Source: an uncultured Bacteroides sp. (GTDB lineage Bacteria; Bacteroidota; Bacteroidia; Bacteroidales; Bacteroidaceae). Taken from it: a stretch of DNA of 56,447 nt. Shown in pieces: positions 53,611 through 56,447 of the stretch. A program made the translations under genes and the position numbers. The first letter of the stretch is position 1. Each line of letters begins with the position of its first letter. The stretch lies in the NCBI GenBank assembly GCA_947074345.1, contig CAMTPH010000005.1, positions 1 through 56,447 of the forward strand, read 5' to 3'. The notes beneath the pieces were generated by a model that did not search any database, was not told the origin of the DNA, and saw nothing but the letters and a program-made list of their open reading frames with translations.

Positions 53611-55719
53611 TCATTTATTAACTTCAATGCCGTTTCTTTTAAGTAAGGCATCTATGGTTGGCTCTTGACCTCTGAATCGTTTATATATAACCATTGGGTG
53701 TTCTGTTCCACCAGTAGAAAGTATGTTATCTCTAAATGATTTAGCAACCTCTTGGTCGAATAGTCCTTTTTCTTTAAATAGTGAGAATGCATCTGCATCT
53801 AATACTTCGGCCCACTTATAGCTATAGTAACCTGCAGAATAACCTCCCGCAAAGATGTGTGAGAATTGTGTACTCATACATGTATTGTCAACTACAGGTA
53901 ATATTTGAGCTTTGCTCCATGCTTCTCTTTCGAACTCTTTTACATCACCATCAAATGGAGTATTGCGAGTAAACCATCCCATATCTAATAATCCGAAACT
54001 AACTTGACGTATACATGCATAGGCTGCATTGAAGTTTGCTGCATCTTTAATGCGATCAATCAAATCAGAAGGAATGTTTTCGTTAGTTTGATAGTGTTTA
54101 GCAAATGTGTTTAAGAACTCCTCTTCTGTTGCATAGTTCTCAAGAATTTGAGAAGGTAGCTCTACGAAATCTCTATAAACACTTGTTCCACTTAAGCTGT
54201 TGTAACTTGAATTAGCAAAAATGCCATGCAAAGCATGTCCAAACTCATGCAAGAAAGTTTCAAATTCGTCGAATGTTAATAACGATGGTTTGCTTTCTGT
54301 AGGTTTGGTAAAGTTCATTACGATCATAACATGTGGGCGACTGTTTTCACCTGTTTGCTGATCAATCCATTGTCCTTTAGATTCTGTCATCCATGCTCCT
54401 GATCGTTTGCCGGCACGTGGATGAAAATCAGTGTAAAGTACAGATAAGAACTTACCATCTTTATCGAAAACATCGTAAGCATCAACGTCTTTGTGGTAAA
54501 CAGGAATATCGTTGTTTTTCTTGAATGTAATACCGTAAAGTTTAGTTGCCAATCCAAATACGCCTTCTTTCACACTTTCAAGTTCGAAGTAAGGGCGCAA
54601 CATCTCTTCGTTGATATTGAACTTTTGATCTTTTAATTGATCTGCATAAAAACTCCAATCCCACGGCATCACAGTAAAATCGCTACCTTGATCTTTGCGA
54701 GCTAGTTCTTGCAATTCATTTAATTCGTTTTGTGCTATAGGCATATATGCATCTATCAATTGATTTAATAAACCATATACAGCATCGCTGTTTTCTGCCA
54801 TACGCTCTGTTAATACATATTGTGCGAAATTGTCATAACCTAATAGTTGTGCAATCTCCATACGTAGATTAACTATATCTTTTACAATATCAATGTTGTT
54901 GTATTCATTATTGTTAGAACCTTTGGTGTTGTAAGCCATGTATAACTCACGACGCAACTCACGATTCTTTGAGTATTTCATAAAAGGGATATAGCTTGGA
55001 GCGTGCAAAGTGAATGCCCATCCTTCTAATCCTTTTTCTTTTGCAGTCTCTAAAGCTGCTGCTACTACATCTTCGGGTAGGCCAATTAATTCCTCAGGTG
55101 ATGTAATTGATAAAACATACTCGTTTGTCTCTTTTAGATTGTTTTGGCTATACTTTAAACTTAATAAGTTTAATTTCTCAGATAGTTGACGGTATGTTTG
55201 TTGGTCTTCTTTAGATAAATTTGCCCCAGAACGTGCAAAGTTTTTAAATGTCTTCTCTAGCAATCTGTTTTGCTCAATATTTAAGTTTAGCTCTGCTCTT
55301 TGATTGTATACAGATTTAACTCGATCAAATAGAACTTCGTTTAATTGAATATTGTTGCTATGTGCATTCAATGCGGGTGCCATTTTTTGAGCCAATGCTA
55401 ATAGGTCATCATTTGTTTCGGCACCTTGCAGGCAACTAAATGCTCTCATAACACGAGAAAGAAGATCACCTGATACTTCAAGCGCTAAAATTGTATTGTC
55501 AAAATTGGGTGCATCAGTATTATTGATGATTTGATCAATTTCGACATTTTGCTCCTTCATGCCTTCTAAAATGGCTGGTTCAAAATGTTCTACTTTTATT
55601 TTGTCAAATGGAACTGTTTCGTGCGGAGTGTTGTACTTTTCGAAAAAAGGGTTTTGAGCATTCATCATACTTATTACAAAAGTTGCGATTAAAGTAGCTG
55701 TTATTTTTCTAATATTCAT
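53611..55719 (-). CDS. dcp: M3 family peptidyl-dipeptidase (Dcp-like)
   Basis: 702 residues from the ATG at 55719 (MNIRKITATL), which has a signal peptide ending at MNAQN; the ORF-track start at 55758 lies in the promoter. The catalytic zinc motif FLHEFGHALHG is near 500, with the downstream Glu region matching the thimet oligopeptidase fold. It releases C-terminal dipeptides, probably in the periplasm. It is first in the five-gene operon. Confidence 0.95.
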   Translation of the reverse strand: MNIRKITATLIATFVISMMNAQNPFFEKYNTPHETVPFDKIKVEHFEPAILEGMKEQNVEIDQIINNTDAPNFDNTILALEVSGDLLSRVMRAFSCLQGAETNDDLLALAQKMAPALNAHSNNIQLNEVLFDRVKSVYNQRAELNLNIEQNRLLEKTFKNFARSGANLSKEDQQTYRQLSEKLNLLSLKYSQNNLKETNEYVLSITSPEELIGLPEDVVAAALETAKEKGLEGWAFTLHAPSYIPFMKYSKNRELRRELYMAYNTKGSNNNEYNNIDIVKDIVNLRMEIAQLLGYDNFAQYVLTERMAENSDAVYGLLNQLIDAYMPIAQNELNELQELARKDQGSDFTVMPWDWSFYADQLKDQKFNINEEMLRPYFELESVKEGVFGLATKLYGITFKKNNDIPVYHKDVDAYDVFDKDGKFLSVLYTDFHPRAGKRSGAWMTESKGQWIDQQTGENSRPHVMIVMNFTKPTESKPSLLTFDEFETFLHEFGHALHGIFANSSYNSLSGTSVYRDFVELPSQILENYATEEEFLNTFAKHYQTNENIPSDLIDRIKDAANFNAAYACIRQVSFGLLDMGWFTRNTPFDGDVKEFEREAWSKAQILPVVDNTCMSTQFSHIFAGGYSAGYYSYKWAEVLDADAFSLFKEKGLFDQEVAKSFRDNILSTGGTEHPMVIYKRFRGQEPTIDALLKRNGIEVNK

Positions 55720-55755
55720 GGGGGATATTAAATGTGTATTAATTATATGTATATA

Positions 55756-55763
55756 CAAACGTA
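55756..55763 (-). promoter_or_regulatory. Promoter element (TACGTTTG) of the dcp operon
   Basis: A TAnnTTTG match on the minus strand, 36 bases upstream of the ATG at 55719. Confidence 0.6.
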
Positions 55764-55852
55764 CAAAAAATGTACTAAATGACCTTGTTAATCGGTTGCT
55801 TTTTAAAAAGTATTAGAATTTAACTTAGTTATTATTGGCAACGGATACAAAA

Positions 55853-55882
55853 AAAGTCGCTTTGAGTTAACAAAGCGACTTT
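55853..55882 (-). terminator. Terminator of the gap gene
   Basis: AAAGTCGCTTTG and CAAAGCGACTTT are perfect 12-bp arms with a 6-base loop; the minus strand continues with a T run. It lies 20 bases past the gap stop. Confidence 0.9.
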
Positions 55883-55902
55883 CTATAATATTATTGGAGT
55901 GA

Positions 55903-56447
<545 letters not shown>

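Overview
The window is chromosomal DNA from a low-GC member of the Bacteroidales, most likely a Bacteroides-like anaerobe or microaerobe. Support: TAnnTTTG promoter elements with almost no Shine-Dalgarno sequences, a SusC/SusD pair, a hybrid two-component system (HTCS), a MurF-alanine racemase fusion, a GSCFA protein and a DUF3256 protein. No plasmid, phage, IS or CRISPR was seen. Both edges cut a gene: an MFS transporter at the left and GAPDH at the right.

Layout. 1-0.6 kb: end of a hexuronate-type MFS carrier. 0.7-4.1 kb: Dna2-like nuclease-helicase, then a probable structured small RNA and a 56-bp perfect palindrome. 4.4-9.5 kb: tatA-tatC, murF-alr, a GSCFA protein and a CDGSH Fe-S protein. 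9.6-16 kb: MATE exporter and an orphan SusC/SusD pair. 16.2-26.4 kb: a complete membrane-bound [NiFe] hydrogenase locus as two divergent operons, hypC-hypD-hypE-hyaA-hyaB-hyaC-hyaD on the minus strand and hypF-hypA-hypB on the plus strand, sharing a 14-bp-arm inverted repeat. 26.5-30 kb: Crp/Fnr-family regulator and the peroxide module ahpC-ahpF-perR. 30.3-35.7 kb: a lipoprotein and dxs-trkA-trkH with zero-base junctions. 36-44.2 kb: a small lipoprotein, a two-domain pectin esterase (CE12+CE8), an alpha/beta hydrolase and an HTCS. 44.2-56.4 kb: threonine aldolase, DUF3256, sugar-kinase-like protein, tRNA-Gly and tRNA-Tyr, ribH, a TPR protein, recF-DUF721, the five-gene dcp/lipoprotein/dCMP deaminase/ctpA/MTHFS run, and gap.

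How the genes work together. The Tat translocase genes match the twin-arginine signal on the hydrogenase small subunit. That subunit carries the six proximal-cluster cysteines of oxygen-tolerant group 1 enzymes, and the locus sits beside a peroxide-defence module, so the region reads as H2 oxidation into the quinone pool in a cell that meets some oxygen. The esterase-HTCS block and possibly the left-edge carrier point to pectin use.

The most unusual signal is non-coding. Three intergenic arrays (about 16.08, 26.38 and 47.96 kb) consist of 20-bp palindromic units plus a 2-bp spacer at an exact 22-bp period. The repeated sequence differs at each locus while the architecture is constant, and two of the arrays lie just beyond the 3' ends of the two hydrogenase operons.
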